Source: Rhynchopus sp. YZ270_cl-10
Taxonomy: Eukaryota > Euglenozoa > Diplonemea > Diplonemida > Diplonemidae
NCBI GenBank assembly: GCA_964035575.1
Contig: OZ037877.1
Span: forward strand, 1,178,001 to 1,242,000
Direction: 5' to 3'
Length of the DNA: 64,000 nt
A program made the translations under genes and the position numbers. Every line of letters starts with the position of its first letter. Position 1 is the first letter of the stretch. A model generated the notes under the pieces. That model worked only from the letters and a program-made list of their open reading frames with translations. It ran no database searches and was not told the DNA's origin. Positions 1 to 10,042 of this stretch are shown here, piece after piece.

Positions 1-1025
1 AGCTTCTTGCGGAGCTTGGCGTGCCACGTGCTCGCCATGTTGGTGTGCGGATGAAAGGCGGTGGCGACATCGGCAACGACGACTTGCGCATCTGCGACAC
101 GGAGATGGATGAGGGATGTGCCGTTGAGCTGTACTGCACTGGTGCCAACATCACTCCTGGGGTCATTCGAACCTCATATAACGCATACTGGCTCACACTC
201 TCCCCGTGTGATCGGTACCTTGCAGTAATGTGGAATCATGAGGGGAGTCTGTCCATCTTCGACACGGAAACACATGAGAGTCTGTGCCACTTTTCTGCGA
301 GGTTGGATTCTTTCCCAGCATTCTCACCTTGCAGTGAGTGGATATCAAGCGTCAACGAGGACACGCAATGTGCTGAAGTTCATGACGTGAAGACAGGTGC
401 ATTGAAGCACTCCTTTGGAGATGGAGGTCATGAGATCATGACTACGGCATGGTCACCCTGTGGAACAAAGCTGTTGTCGTGCTGCAAAAACAAGGGTTTG
501 CAGGTGTGGGACATTGCAACAGGCGTTGCTGTGCATGAATGGGGCCACATTGTGGAAAGCGACTGCGTCATGGTTGTGACAGGCGACAGGGTGGCGATGT
601 GTGGGGAGGACAGCGACCTCCTCACTGTCTGGGACTACACGACAGGAGTGGAGGTGCTTGTTCTTACCTGCCCTTCGACTGTTTTGCATGTGGCACTGTC
701 ACCAAACCAGCGTTTCATTGCAGCGTGTTGCGACAAATGTGTGCGTGTGTGGAACATCAAAACAGGCGAATGTGTATTTGAAGACGTTTCAGAAACCCAC
801 CGGGTTGATCTTGCTGTGTCCAACGACACTGTTGCTGTCTACTCCGTATCGGACCTTGGCTCCTGTTATGTTTTGAGCTCGTGGTCCATCTCAACAGGGG
901 AACAACGATTGCATCGTGAATTTGAACGGAAGGAGCATTCTAGCTCTTACGGTGTTGCGATCAGCAGCTGTGGTGGTGTGGTGATGTACGGCAGGGATGA
1001 GGGTATTGAGATTGTTGACATCTGA
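1..1025 (+). CDS. UBL-WD40 protein, copy W1, 5' end outside the window
   Basis: The reading frame is open from base 3 to the TGA at 1023-1025. It starts inside the N-terminal ubiquitin-like (UBL) domain at a stretch reading LLAELGVPRAR, found in every other copy of the family. The rest is a degenerate WD40 propeller with repeated LSPCDRYLAV, WSPCGTKLLSCC, LQVWDIATG and LSPNQRFIAA motifs, ending in EIVDI. The C-terminal blades are of type A (TCPSTV...), shared with W2, W6 and W8. The function is not known. UBL plus propeller suggests an adaptor or scaffold, which is inference from architecture only. The copy looks intact within the window. Confidence 0.85.
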   Translation, partial: LLAELGVPRARHVGVRMKGGGDIGNDDLRICDTEMDEGCAVELYCTGANITPGVIRTSYNAYWLTLSPCDRYLAVMWNHEGSLSIFDTETHESLCHFSARLDSFPAFSPCSEWISSVNEDTQCAEVHDVKTGALKHSFGDGGHEIMTTAWSPCGTKLLSCCKNKGLQVWDIATGVAVHEWGHIVESDCVMVVTGDRVAMCGEDSDLLTVWDYTTGVEVLVLTCPSTVLHVALSPNQRFIAACCDKCVRVWNIKTGECVFEDVSETHRVDLAVSNDTVAVYSVSDLGSCYVLSSWSISTGEQRLHREFERKEHSSSYGVAISSCGGVVMYGRDEGIEIVDI

Positions 1026-2377
1026 CAACTGTCTTGGACCCACTTCCACAAATGTAAGGTGCCATCTTCACTGCCGTTCCTGCACCTTGCCTGGTTAGGG
1101 TAGGCACATTTTTTTTTTTTTTGTTTAATGCTCGGCAGGGCTTCCGCTTGGTTTTTGGTCTCAAAATTTGGTCCCCCCGCTTTCTCCGAGCCGTCGCGCG
1201 CGCTTCGCGCGCGCGACTCCCTGCAACCACAGGAAGGAGGGGAGGGCGCCGCAGGCGAAAAAAAAATTGCCACGATTCGCAGTTTTGCCAACGTGCTTTT
1301 GTTTTAATGAAGACAGCAAGAGCGCCGCAGGCGCACGGTACGCTACTTTTGCCCTATTTTCTTTGGCTTGTGAAGGTGGTGGAGGCTGAACGGCTTGCGA
1401 AGGAAGCTGAGACGGTGACGGTGTTTGTTGGGTAGGTGCAGACAATTTGAAGAGTTGTGCAAAACCTTGGGACTGCATTTGATTGTGTGCACTAGTGATA
1501 AACAATTCAGCGCCGCAGGCGCACGGTACGCTACGTCCTTTTTTTTCTCCTCCTTTTTCTGTCTTCTTTGGACTCATCGAACCGATTGCTGCTCACGAAC
1601 GGGTCACAGGTGCATATGAAACCGTGCGTCGCACCGTACGACCCAGTGTCTGCCTCAGTGTGCTGCATTTTTTTTTTTTTTTTTTTTTTTTTTTTGCGAT
1701 TCCCAAAATTTGGTCCCCCCGGGCGGGGGGACCAAAAGCCTACGCGGAAACCCTGCTCGGTCGGGTCCCAAAAAGTTCCGCGCGCGCGCGCAGAAAAAAA
1801 CACACAAAGAAAAAAAAAAAAAACACTCACACAGAGACACAGCAAAAATAAAACATCGAAGCCAGGCTGTTTTCTAATTCTGGAAATTTTCCGGAAAATT
1901 CCGACATCCGGAAGCAATTTTTTTCCTTGAAAAAACAGTGGGTTTTCAGCCCAAACATGCCGCGATAGGCATTTCCAGAATCCGCTCGTTCTGTGGTGGG
2001 GGATATACAGAAAAACCGGCAAAATTTTAGTGGCATAACTTTCCACAAAATATGAACCCATCCTCATAAAAAATAAACATGGGTCATTTTCAGGTCGGAA
2101 AATCCAAATTCGGATAAAATTGTGGCGTTCCTGACTGGGAACAGGTAGCGCCGCAGGCGCACGGTACCCAACTTTTGTCTTTTTCTTTTCCCTTTTTCTC
2201 TGCTTTCTTTTGATGCGCGAGCCGATTGCTCTCCACGGTGGGGTCCCATGATAGAGTTATATCATGTGACCCACTCGTATATGGAGGATTCTGTGTTCGA
2301 AGATATTTGGTTGATTTTTCCCGTGGAGGAAGACGGGAGGGAAAGTCAAGATAACCTGTTGACGTAAGGCAATGTTT
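1026..2377. other. non-coding stretch rich in GC hairpins and poly-T
   Basis: The first ~65 bp match the normal 3' flank of the UBL-WD40 genes. After that the sequence is unrelated to the array. A module containing the palindrome GCGCCGCAGGCGC followed by ACGGTAC occurs near 1322, 1511 and 2149. The string AAATTTGGTCCCCCC occurs near 1165 and 1706. The second instance runs into its own reverse complement and forms a hairpin at about 1709-1736. The segments near 1135-1180 and 1730-1770 are diverged inverted copies. No credible gene is seen; this is probably an old repeat insertion between array members. Confidence 0.6.
1193..1217. repeat. GC-only perfect hairpin (10-bp stem, CTTCG loop)
   Basis: GTCGCGCGCG pairs with CGCGCGCGAC around the loop CTTCG. 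A related GCGCGC-AAGC-GCGCGC palindrome lies near 46752-46768 beside another GCGCC module, so the two sites belong to one dispersed repeat. Confidence 0.7.
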
Positions 2378-2929
2378 TCAACCTACCTTCCTTCACCCCC
2401 CCTGTAAGGGCAACCGTAGGTGAAGTAAGGTATAGTATTGAAATCGATGTGGGGGGGGAGTAAAGGGTCAATTTTACAAAACCAGATTTTGTCAACCTAC
2501 CTTCCTTCACCCCCCCTGTAAGGGCAACCGTAGGTGAAGTAAGGTATAGTATTGAAATCGATGTGGGGGGGGAGTAAAGGGTCAATTTTACAAAACCAGA
2601 TTTTGAGGAAAATTTTAGCTGAAAATGGGCCCCACGTATAAGCAACCGGGCTCATATTTCTCAAAATTTAAGTGGTCAAAAAATTGTCCAATTTTCGAGA
2701 TTGACCCCACCACCGCACGGGCGGAGCCCAAAAATGCAAATAAGGACCCTTTTTAATTTGTTCTTTTGAAATATGTCATTTCATATTTTCGCGAAAAAAA
2801 ATAAGACTGATCCTACAAGGGTTGAAGGAGGGTGGTTGAAAATTACAATAACACCAAGAACAAGTAATGCTAAGAAAAAAAACGGGGTGTGCTGTGGAAA
2901 ACCCCGCGCGATTTTCGAAACCAGGTGAG
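2378..2929. repeat. tandem repeat block (two 114-bp units plus tail), same family as 62703-63665
   Basis: A unit beginning TCAACCTACCTTCCTTC starts at 2378 and again at 2492. It contains an internal CCTTCCTTCACC ... GGTGAAGTAAGG palindrome. The second unit continues into a tail (2605-2929) that matches the 3' end of the 62703-63665 block almost base for base, including the terminal ATTTTCGAAA. Both blocks end at that same sequence and run straight into a truncated gene. This suggests a mobile or recombining unit with a fixed right end. Confidence 0.8.
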
Positions 2930-3186
2930 CAGGTGAATGTGTATTTGAAGACGTTTCAGAAAACGACTGGGTTGATCTTGCTGTGTCCAACGACACTGTT
3001 GCTGTCTACTCTGTATCGGTACTTCGTTCCTGTTATGTTTTGAGCTCGTGGTCCATCTCAACAGGGGAACAACGGTTGCACCGTGAATTTGAACGGAAGA
3101 AGGGTTCTTACGGTGTTGCGATCAGCAGCTGTGGTGGTGTGGTGATGTACGGCAGGGATGAGGGTATTGAGATTGCTGCCATCTGA
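2930..3186 (+). pseudogene. 3' fragment of a UBL-WD40 gene
   Basis: From CAGGTGAATGTG onward this is colinear with the last blades of W2, ending with EIAAI and TGA, and it keeps the normal downstream flank. The UBL domain and most of the propeller are absent and the left edge abuts the tandem repeat block. It is a leftover of a copy destroyed by insertion or unequal exchange. Confidence 0.85.
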
Positions 3187-3385
3187 CAACTGTCTTGGAC
3201 CCACTTCCACAAATGAAAGGTGCCATCTAGTTTGGCTTCCTGCACCTTGCCTGGGTAACTCCACGCGGGAAGATACGTAAAGATAGATGCACATGTCTCG
3301 TTTACCAAACAAACACCACCCCACCCCTCATCTACCTGCCCTTCCCACACACCTGTCCCCACAGAACAGAGTTACTCACCTGAAC

Positions 3386-4486
3386 ATGGACATCACAGGA
3401 CACTTCGAGTCTGCAAGCTGTGTGATAGAAGTGGATGGGAGCGCCACCCTTGCACAGGTGAAGGGGAAGCTTCTTGCGGAGCTTGGCGTGCCACGTGCTC
3501 GGCCTATTGGTGTGCGGATGAAAGGCGGTGGCGACATCGGCAACGACGACTTGCGCATCTGCGACACGGAGATGGATGAGGGATGTGCCGTTGAGCTGTA
3601 CTGCACTGGTGCCAACATCAGTCCTGGGGTGATACCATCTTCAGATGACACATACTCCCTCACACTCTCCCCGTGTGATCGGTACCTTGCAGTGATGTGG
3701 AATCATGAGGGGAGTCTGTCCATCTTCGACACGGAAACACATGAGAGTCTGTGCCGCTTTTCTGCGAGGTTGGATTCTTTCCCAGCATTCTCACCTTGCA
3801 GTGAGTGGATATCAAGCGTCAACGAGGACACGCAGTGTGCTGAAGTTCATGACGTGAAGACAGGTGCATTGAAGCACTCCTTTGGAGACGAAGGTGGTGA
3901 TAGGAAGACCACGGCATGGTCACCCTGTGGAACAAAGCTGTTGTCGTGCTGCAGGAACAAGGGTTTGCAGGTGTGGGACATTGCAACAGGCGTTGTTGTG
4001 CATGAATGGGACCACATTGTGGAAAGCGACTGCGTCATGGTTGTGACAGGCGACAGGGTGGCGATGTGTGGGGAGGATGGCGACCTCCTCACTGTCTGGG
4101 ACTACACGACAGGGGTGGAGGTGCTTGTTCTGACCTGCCCTTCGACTGTTGCGTATGTGGCACTGTCACCAAACCAGCGTTTCATTGCAGCGTTTTGCGT
4201 AAAATGTGTGCGTGTGTGGAACATCAAAACAGGTGAATGTGTATTTGAAGACGTTTCAGAAAACGACTGGGTTGATCTTGCTGTGTCCAACGACACTGTT
4301 GCTGTCTACTCTGTATCGGTACTTCGTGCCTGTTATGTTTTGAGCTCGTGGTCCATCTCAACAGGGGAACAACGGTTGCACCGTGAATTTGAACGGAAGC
4401 AGGGTTCTTTCGGTGTTGCGATCAGCAGCTGTGGTGGTGTGGTGATGTACGGCAGGGATGAGGGTATTGAGATTGTTGACATCTGA
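3386..4486 (+). CDS. UBL-WD40 protein, copy W2 (366 aa)
   Basis: The start is the ATG of MDITGHFESASC, because every family member is conserved from here and a pyrimidine-rich tract ending in CAG lies 21 bp upstream. An in-frame extension upstream reads MHMSRLPNKHH..., but it would lie before the presumed splice acceptor. Residues 1-75 form a ubiquitin-like beta-grasp without a terminal Gly-Gly. Residues 85-366 form a degenerate WD40 propeller (VWDIATG, VWDYTTG, VWNIKTG, SWSISTG strands). C-terminal blades are type A. No signal peptide or membrane segment is seen, so a cytoplasmic scaffold is likely. The function is unknown. Confidence 0.9.
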   Translation: MDITGHFESASCVIEVDGSATLAQVKGKLLAELGVPRARPIGVRMKGGGDIGNDDLRICDTEMDEGCAVELYCTGANISPGVIPSSDDTYSLTLSPCDRYLAVMWNHEGSLSIFDTETHESLCRFSARLDSFPAFSPCSEWISSVNEDTQCAEVHDVKTGALKHSFGDEGGDRKTTAWSPCGTKLLSCCRNKGLQVWDIATGVVVHEWDHIVESDCVMVVTGDRVAMCGEDGDLLTVWDYTTGVEVLVLTCPSTVAYVALSPNQRFIAAFCVKCVRVWNIKTGECVFEDVSENDWVDLAVSNDTVAVYSVSVLRACYVLSSWSISTGEQRLHREFERKQGSFGVAISSCGGVVMYGRDEGIEIVDI

Positions 4487-4646
4487 CAACTGTCTTGAAC
4501 CCACTTCCACAAATGTAAGGTGCCATCTAAGTTTACTTCCCTTTCCTGCACCTTGCCTGGGTAACTCCACGCGGGAAATACGAAAAGATAGATGCACATG
4601 TCTCGTTTCCCAAACAAACACCACCCCACCCCTCATCTACCTGCCC

Positions 4647-4690
4647 TTCCCACACACCTGTCCCCACAGAACAGAGTTACTCCCCTGAAC
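4647..4690 (+). promoter_or_regulatory. pyrimidine tract and AG splice acceptor before W3 (family-wide)
   Basis: CTGCCCTTCCCACACACCTG then TCCCCACAG ends at 4669, followed by a 21-base leader (AACAGAGTTACTCCC...) up to the ATG. The same block precedes W2, W4 and W7-W10. It looks like a trans-splice (or cis 5'-UTR) acceptor. The spliced leader itself was not found in the window. Confidence 0.5.
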
Positions 4691-5761
4691 ATGGACATCA
4701 CAGGACACTTCGAGTCTGCAAGCTGTGTGATAGAAGTGGATGGGAGCGAGACACTTGCACAGGTGAAGGGGAAGTTTCTTGCGGAGCTTGGCGTGCCACG
4801 TGCTCGGCCTATTGGTGTGCGGATGAAAGGCGGTGGCGACATCGGCAACGACGACTTGCGCATCTGCGACACGGAGATGGATGAGGGATGTGCCGTTGAG
4901 CTGTACTGCACTGGTGTCAACATCACTCCTGGTGTCATTCCAACTTCGGATGACACATACTCCCTCACACTCTCCCCGTGTGATCGGTACCTTGCAGTTA
5001 TGCATGAAGTCGAGGTTCTGTCCATCTTCGACACGGAAACACATGAGAGTCTGTGTCGATTCCCTGCAAAGTCGTATTCTTTCCCAGCATTCTCACCTTG
5101 CAGTGAGTGGCTCTCATGCGTCAACAATGACACGCAGTGTGCTGAAGTTCGTGACGTGAAGACAGGTGCATTGAAGCACTCCTTTGGAGATGAAGGTGCT
5201 GAGATCATGACAACGGCATGGTCACCCTGTGGAACAAAGCTGTTGTCGTGCTGCAAGAACAAGGGTTTGCAGGTGTGGGACATTGCAACAGGCGTTGTTG
5301 TGCATGAATGGGACCACATTGTGGAAAGCGTCATGGTTGTGACAGGCAACAGGGTGGCGATGTGTGGGGAGGAGATGCAGCTACTCACTGTCTGGGACTA
5401 CACGACAGGGGTGGAGGTGCTTGTTCTTACATGCCGTACTGGTGTTGAGTTCATTGCACTGTCACCCAACCAGCGTTTCATTGCAGCGTGTTACAGCAGT
5501 GATGTGCAGGTCTGGAATATTGAAACAGGTGAATGTGTATTTGAAGATAGCTCAGGAATCTGCTGGCCGGATGTTGCTGTGTCCAACGACGTTGTTGCTG
5601 TCTACTGTTGTGATACCTTGTGCGTGTGGTCCATCGCAACAGGGGAACAACTGTTAAATCGTGAATTTGAGAACAACAGTTCTTACGGTGTTGCGATCAG
5701 CAGCTGTGGTGGTGTGGTGATGTACGGCAGGGATAAGGGTATTGAGATTGTTGACATCTGA
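4691..5761 (+). CDS. UBL-WD40 protein, copy W3 (356 aa)
   Basis: This has the same start context and UBL domain as W2. Two blocks differ sharply from W2. The blade near residues 100-130 has HEVEVLSIFDTETHESLCRF and then KSYSFPAF. The C-terminal blades are of type B (CRTGVEFIALSPNQRFIAAC, then VQVWNIETG, and LCVWSIATGEQLLNREFENN). These type-B blocks recur in W7 and W9 and, for the last blade only, in W10. Frame and length are intact. The role is unknown; the variation falls in propeller blades rather than in the UBL. Confidence 0.9.
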   Translation: MDITGHFESASCVIEVDGSETLAQVKGKFLAELGVPRARPIGVRMKGGGDIGNDDLRICDTEMDEGCAVELYCTGVNITPGVIPTSDDTYSLTLSPCDRYLAVMHEVEVLSIFDTETHESLCRFPAKSYSFPAFSPCSEWLSCVNNDTQCAEVRDVKTGALKHSFGDEGAEIMTTAWSPCGTKLLSCCKNKGLQVWDIATGVVVHEWDHIVESVMVVTGNRVAMCGEEMQLLTVWDYTTGVEVLVLTCRTGVEFIALSPNQRFIAACYSSDVQVWNIETGECVFEDSSGICWPDVAVSNDVVAVYCCDTLCVWSIATGEQLLNREFENNSSYGVAISSCGGVVMYGRDKGIEIVDI

Positions 5762-5966
5762 CAACTGTCTTGAACCCACTTCCACAAATGAAAAGTGCCA
5801 TCTAACTTTACTTCCCTTTCCTGCACCTTGCCTGGGTAACTCCACGCGGGAAAATACGAAAAGATAGATGCACATGTCTCGTTTACCAAACAAACACCAC
5901 CCCACCCCTCATCTACCTGCCCTTCCCACACACCTGTCCCCACACAACAGAGTTACTCCCCTGAAC

Positions 5967-7034
5967 ATGGACATCACAGGACACTTCGAGTCTGCAAGCT
6001 GTGTGATAGAAGTGGATGGGAGCGAGACACTTGCACAGGTGAAGAGGAAGCTTCTTGCGGAGCTTGGCGTGCCACGTGCTCGGCATGTTGGTGTGCGGAT
6101 GAAAGGCGGTGGCGACATCGGCAACGACGACTTGCGCATCTGCGACACGGAGATGGATGAGGGATGTGCCGTTGAGCTGTACTGCACTGGTGCCAACATC
6201 AGTCCTGGGGTGATACCTGTTTCGGATGTCACCTACTCCCTCACACTCTCCCCGTGTGACAGGTTCCTTGCAGTGCAGCTCGATGATGGTGTGGACATCT
6301 TCGACACAGAAACACGCGAGTGTCTGTGCAGCTTCCCTTGCTATTTTGCTTGCATCCCAGCATTCTCACCGTGCAGTGAGTGGATCTCATCCGCAAACGG
6401 GCCGGGTGCTGAAGTTCATGACGTGAAGACAGGTGCATTGAAGCACTCCTTTAGAGATGAAGGTGAGAGGAGGGCCTCGGCATGGTCGCCCTGTGGAACA
6501 AAGTTGTTGTCGTGCTGCGTGAGTAGGGGTTTGCAGGTGTGGGACATTGCAACAGGCGTTGTTGTGCATGAATGGGGCGACATTGTGGAGGACTACTGCG
6601 GAACTATGGTTGTATCAGGAAACAGGGTGGCGATGCTTGTGGACGGCAAAGTCACTGTCCTGGACTACACGACAGGGGTGGAGGTGTTTGTTTTTACATG
6701 CTCTTCTTTTGTTAATTGTATAGCACTGTCGCCAAACCAGCGTTTCATTACAGCGTGTGCTCAGAACTGTGTACGTGTCTGGAACATGGAAACAGGTGAA
6801 CGTGTATTTGAAGACGTCTCAGATAGTGTCTGGGGGTATGGTGCTGTGTCGAACGATATTGTTGCTGCCTCCTGCTCTGAAATGGTGTGTTTGTGGTCCA
6901 TCTCCACAGGGAAGCAACTCTGGCACCGTGATGCTGAGAAGTGCAACGGTCTTGCAATCAGCAGCTGTGGTGGTGTGGTGATGTACGGAAGGGATGAGGG
7001 TGTTGAGATTGTTGACATCTCACACCTGTCTTGA
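5967..7034 (+). CDS. UBL-WD40 protein, copy W4 (355 aa)
   Basis: This is the third member of array 1. After an ordinary UBL it carries type-C blades: QLDDGVDIFDTETRECLCSF, DEGERRASAWSPCGTKLL, VFVFTCSSFVNCIALSPNQR and a shorter last blade ending VEIVDISHLS. It is almost identical to W5 downstream, so W4 and W5 form a recent duplicate pair that flanks the Exo70 fragment. Its 3' flank (GCTGTTCTCCTGAATGCACA...) also matches that of W5 and differs from the other copies. No disruption is seen. Confidence 0.9.
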   Translation: MDITGHFESASCVIEVDGSETLAQVKRKLLAELGVPRARHVGVRMKGGGDIGNDDLRICDTEMDEGCAVELYCTGANISPGVIPVSDVTYSLTLSPCDRFLAVQLDDGVDIFDTETRECLCSFPCYFACIPAFSPCSEWISSANGPGAEVHDVKTGALKHSFRDEGERRASAWSPCGTKLLSCCVSRGLQVWDIATGVVVHEWGDIVEDYCGTMVVSGNRVAMLVDGKVTVLDYTTGVEVFVFTCSSFVNCIALSPNQRFITACAQNCVRVWNMETGERVFEDVSDSVWGYGAVSNDIVAASCSEMVCLWSISTGKQLWHRDAEKCNGLAISSCGGVVMYGRDEGVEIVDISHLS

Positions 7035-7165
7035 ATTGCGCGATTGCGTTCACATTCGCTGTTCTCCTGAATGCACAGCATACTACGTCATGCTGGCAAC
7101 TGTTGAGATTGCTACCATCTGACAACTGTCTTGCACCCACTTCCACAAACAAAAGGTGCCCTGTA

Positions 7166-8493
7166 GAATACCAATTATTCCTCCAAAAACGGACCGTAAC
7201 CTTCATAGAAGAAGGTGAGAGAGGCAACCTCAGTGCGATTTTAATGCGAATGCATGGAGTGGACCACATCAGAGAGTTTTCTGCGACAATAAAAAAGGTG
7301 TTGGAAACGTCGTTGAATGAGGCGAAGTCTGCGGTGATCTCGGCAGAGCAGGCGAAAGGGTTTTACCACCCAGGAAGCCACCCGGTGCTGAGCTTTTTCT
7401 ATTTCTTTCATACAATCCTTGATGAAGCGCAGATGCTTGGGAAAGATATGTTCGGCGTCGAAGAATGGATACGCTTCCAAGCAAGCCTCACCGATCCAAC
7501 GGATGCTACTCACCTTTATGACTTCTGTGGTCTCGCCGTTGCCTCTCCCCTGCTGACTTCCACCATGGAAAAGGCCGCAAAAATGAACGTAACCGTTAGT
7601 TAGATTTATGCTCCGTTTTCACTCGGCATTCCTGGGAGCTTCTGCCAAAATCGACACACCACGGAACAAAATGCCCTCAAGCAGAATGGAAAAACCTGCA
7701 AACAAAAGTGTTTCACGCAGCAGGGGACGCAGTAGTACAGTTCTGTTCGGTTGATCTGTCGAAACCACTCCAGCATACCCCTCAAGGGGGCACCGTTCAT
7801 ATGACGTTGGTACAGGCCCTGCATCTTATTTCATTGATCACCAAGCATTATGGTGAAAAACAGTTTGACAATGTGCTGCTCCGCTCGAATGGCTCAATGT
7901 TTTACCGGAACTTTGTTGATGAAGTGACCCGGCTCTGTTTGAAGGCGGTGGCTTCCAGAACGACCATCATAAAAGAGAAGAAGAAGGGCACCCTTTCAAC
8001 GATCTTTGCGTTGAACAATGTACATCATGTTTATTCGCAGTTGAAGGATTTGGGGGTGGGGTGGATTGTGCAGAACCATTGCGATGGGTTGCGGGCAGAA
8101 ATTCAGGAATTGATGGGGGAGTACATCGGGGCTTGGGCAGGTTTGGGAGAGCTGATGAATGAGAGGCGGCAGATGTCAAAGACGGGCATGAAGGATGAAG
8201 ACAAACGTTGGCTCAAAACGCACTTCAAATCATACAACGAGCTCTTCGACACCATCCTCGACGACGAAGCCGACCACTCCATCCCAAACTCCGCGCTCCG
8301 GAAAGAAGTCATCAAGGCAGTCATCCGCACTGCGGTGGAGCCCTACAAGCAGTTCTGCGAGCTGTACGTGTCATACCCCTTCACAAGCCAGATTGACAAG
8401 TACTACATCCACAAACCAACCCAGGACAAGGTCATGCTCTCGACACATTGGTCAACCAACTCTATCTTGCCAGCTGACATTGGTTGGGTTTGA
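7166..8493 (+). pseudogene. Exo70 (exocyst subunit) gene, 5'-truncated, two exons
   Basis: Exon 7166-7588 reads EYQLFLQKRTVTFIEEGERG and on through a helical region. Exon 7639-8493 contains GGTVHMTLVQALHLI, GTLSTIFALNNVHHVYSQL and a C-terminal segment with VEPYKQFCELYVSYPF, which match the Exo70 C-terminal rod in order and spacing. A 50-bp GT-AG intron (7589-7638) restores a single frame of 425 aa. The donor (GTAACC) and acceptor (GGGAG) are weak, so the exact joint is uncertain. Known Exo70 proteins are about 600-700 aa and tether secretory vesicles at the plasma membrane. Here the N-terminal part is missing: the left end abuts a UBL-WD40 3' flank right after a CTGTAG acceptor-like site, with no start codon. 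It is probably a truncated, captured copy. Confidence 0.75.
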
Positions 8494-8686
8494 CCCTTGT
8501 GATAGATTTGGTGTGCGTGTGTGCACACAGAAAAGGATTCATTTTTGTTTTCATATTCTTCAAAGCTTTCAATTCCAAGGTGTGACTAAGTGTAAGAGCG
8601 GCTTAGGGTCATCTTGCGAATCCTTTTAGATGTGTGTGCACAAGAGGCACATTCATCTTTCAAGCTTTATTTTTCTTCCTCAATTA
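8484..8686 (+). repeat. Exo70 3' region, duplicated at 10341-10540
   Basis: From TTGGGTTTGACCCTTGTGAT onward about 200 bp are almost identical to 10341-10540. Both contain the two small hairpins described at 8585-8606 and 8635-8651. The second copy lacks the Exo70 coding region. Together with W4/W5 this indicates a duplicated unit (W gene plus Exo70 tail) from which the Exo70 body was lost once. Confidence 0.85.
8585..8651 (+). ncRNA. paired small hairpins of the ACGAGAG-loop family
   Basis: The first hairpin has CTAAG and CTTAG around a longer loop (8585-8606). The second has TGTGC, loop ACAAGAG, GCACA (8635-8651), followed by TTCATC. Both belong to a recurrent intergenic motif. They lie in the presumed 3' untranslated region of the Exo70 fragment and are repeated at 10439-10504. 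Confidence 0.5.
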
Positions 8687-8839
8687 CCTCCCTTTCAATT
8701 TGCTGTCCTCCTGAAGAAAAGGTTGAAGGGAGAGGGGTGAAACAAAGAAGGGGGAATAACAATAACAAACATAGAAAAGTTCAATGAGTGCTAACCACAC
8801 AAAAGCGCAGTACTGCATCCTCTTCCCATCTCTCTCTTT
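8687..8839. other. non-coding, polypyrimidine-rich
   Basis: Short A/T- and C/T-rich sequence between the Exo70 tail and the 102-bp block ahead of W5. No gene or clear repeat is seen. Confidence 0.5.
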
Positions 8840-8941
8840 CCTTCTCCTTCCCCGCTTTAACCTTCCTTTCGCGAAGCAAATCGTGTGTGGCATTCGTCCG
8901 TATATTGTACGACTTAATAGACGCCAGCACCAAAGTGTCAC
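8840..8941 (+). promoter_or_regulatory. 102-bp conserved block ahead of W5 (copy at 28318-28419)
   Basis: This block runs from CCTTCTCCTTCCCCGC to AAAGTGTCAC and includes TTTCGCGAAGCAAATC and GTATATTGTACGACTTAATA. It is essentially identical to 28318-28419. These are the only two UBL-WD40 copies that lack the standard array spacer upstream. Each is the first gene after foreign sequence (Exo70 fragment, transposon cluster). It may be the original 5' region or promoter of the family. That is inference. Confidence 0.5.
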
Positions 8942-8974
8942 AAATTAAACACAACAGAGTTACCCCCCCTGAAC

Positions 8975-10042
8975 ATGGACATCACAGGACACTTCGAGTC
9001 TGCAAGCTGTGTGATAGAAGTGGATGGGAGTGACACCCTTGCACAGGTGAAGGGAAAGCTTCTTGCGGAGCTTGGCGTGCCACGTGCTCGGCATGTTGGT
9101 GTGCGGATGAAAGGCGGTGGCGACATCGGCAACGACGACTTGCGCATTTGCGACACGGAGATGGATGAGGGATGTGCCGTTGAGCTGTACTGCACTGGCG
9201 CCAACATCAGTCCTGGGGTGATACCTCGTTCGGAAGACATTTTCTCCCTCACACTCTCCCCGTGTGACAGGTACCTTGCAGTGCAGCTCGATGATAGTGT
9301 GGACATCTTCGACACAGAAACACGCGAGTGTCTGTGCAGCTTCCCTTGCTATTTTGCTTGCATCCCAGCATTCTCACCCTGCAGTGAGTGGATCTCATCC
9401 GCAAACGGGCCGGGTGCTGAAGTTCATGACGTGAAGACAGGTGCATTGAAGCACTCCTTTAGAGATGAAGGTGAGAAGAGGGCCTCGGCATGGTCTCCCT
9501 GCGGAACAAAGTTGTTGTCGTGCTGCTTGAGTAGGGGTTTGCAGGTGTGGGACATTGCAACAGGCGTTGTTGTGCATGAATGGGGCGACATTGTGGAGGA
9601 CTACTGCGGAACTATGGTTGTATCAGGAAACAGGGTGGCGATGCTTGTGGACGGCAAAGTCACTGTCCGGGACTACACGACAGGGGTGGAGGTGTTTGTT
9701 TTTACATGCTCTTCTTTTGTTAATTGTATAGCACTGTCGCCAAACCAGCGTTTCATTACCGCGTGTTGTCGCAACTGTGTGCGTGTCTGGAACATGGAAA
9801 CAGGTGAACGTGTATTTGAAGACGTGTCAGACAATGACTGGGGGTATGGTGCTGTGTCGAACGACATTGTTGCTGCCTACTCTGCTCAAATTGTGTGTTT
9901 GTGGTCCATCTCCACAGGGAAGCAACTCTGGCACCGTGATGTCGAGGGATGCAACGGTCTTGCAATCAGCAGCTGTGGTGGTGTGGTGATGTACGCAGGG
10001 TGGGACGATGTCAAGATTGTTGACATCTCACACCTGTCTTGA
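8975..10042 (+). CDS. UBL-WD40 protein, copy W5 (355 aa)
   Basis: The full-length frame starts at MDITGHFESASC. It carries type-C blades almost identical to W4 (QLDDSVDIFDTETRECLCSF, SSFVNCIALSPNQRFITAC) with a slightly different end (GWDDVKIVDISHLS). Its 5' flank is the 102-bp block rather than the array spacer, although the last bases before the ATG (ACAACAGAGTTACC) are family-like. It is the sole gene between the Exo70 fragment and the duplicated Exo70 tail. It looks functional by frame and has no signal peptide. Confidence 0.9.
   Translation: MDITGHFESASCVIEVDGSDTLAQVKGKLLAELGVPRARHVGVRMKGGGDIGNDDLRICDTEMDEGCAVELYCTGANISPGVIPRSEDIFSLTLSPCDRYLAVQLDDSVDIFDTETRECLCSFPCYFACIPAFSPCSEWISSANGPGAEVHDVKTGALKHSFRDEGEKRASAWSPCGTKLLSCCLSRGLQVWDIATGVVVHEWGDIVEDYCGTMVVSGNRVAMLVDGKVTVRDYTTGVEVFVFTCSSFVNCIALSPNQRFITACCRNCVRVWNMETGERVFEDVSDNDWGYGAVSNDIVAAYSAQIVCLWSISTGKQLWHRDVEGCNGLAISSCGGVVMYAGWDDVKIVDISHLS

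Larger units (their letters stand above)
3386..7034 (+). repeat. tandem gene array 1 (copies W2, W3, W4)
   Basis: Three UBL-WD40 genes repeat head to tail with a period of about 1.28-1.31 kb. The intergenic unit is about 205 bp and nearly invariant. It consists of a 3' flank (ACAACTGTCTTG...), a GGTAACTCCACGCGGGA segment, and a pyrimidine-rich CCCACACACCTGTCCCCACAG acceptor 21 bp before each ATG. The near-identity of the spacers against mosaic coding regions indicates ongoing unequal crossing-over or gene conversion. Confidence 0.85.

Noticed and set aside
1531-2067. 178-residue minus-strand frame
   Set aside because: It is rich in Lys and Phe runs from poly-A/T and spans several repeat fragments, so no protein is likely.
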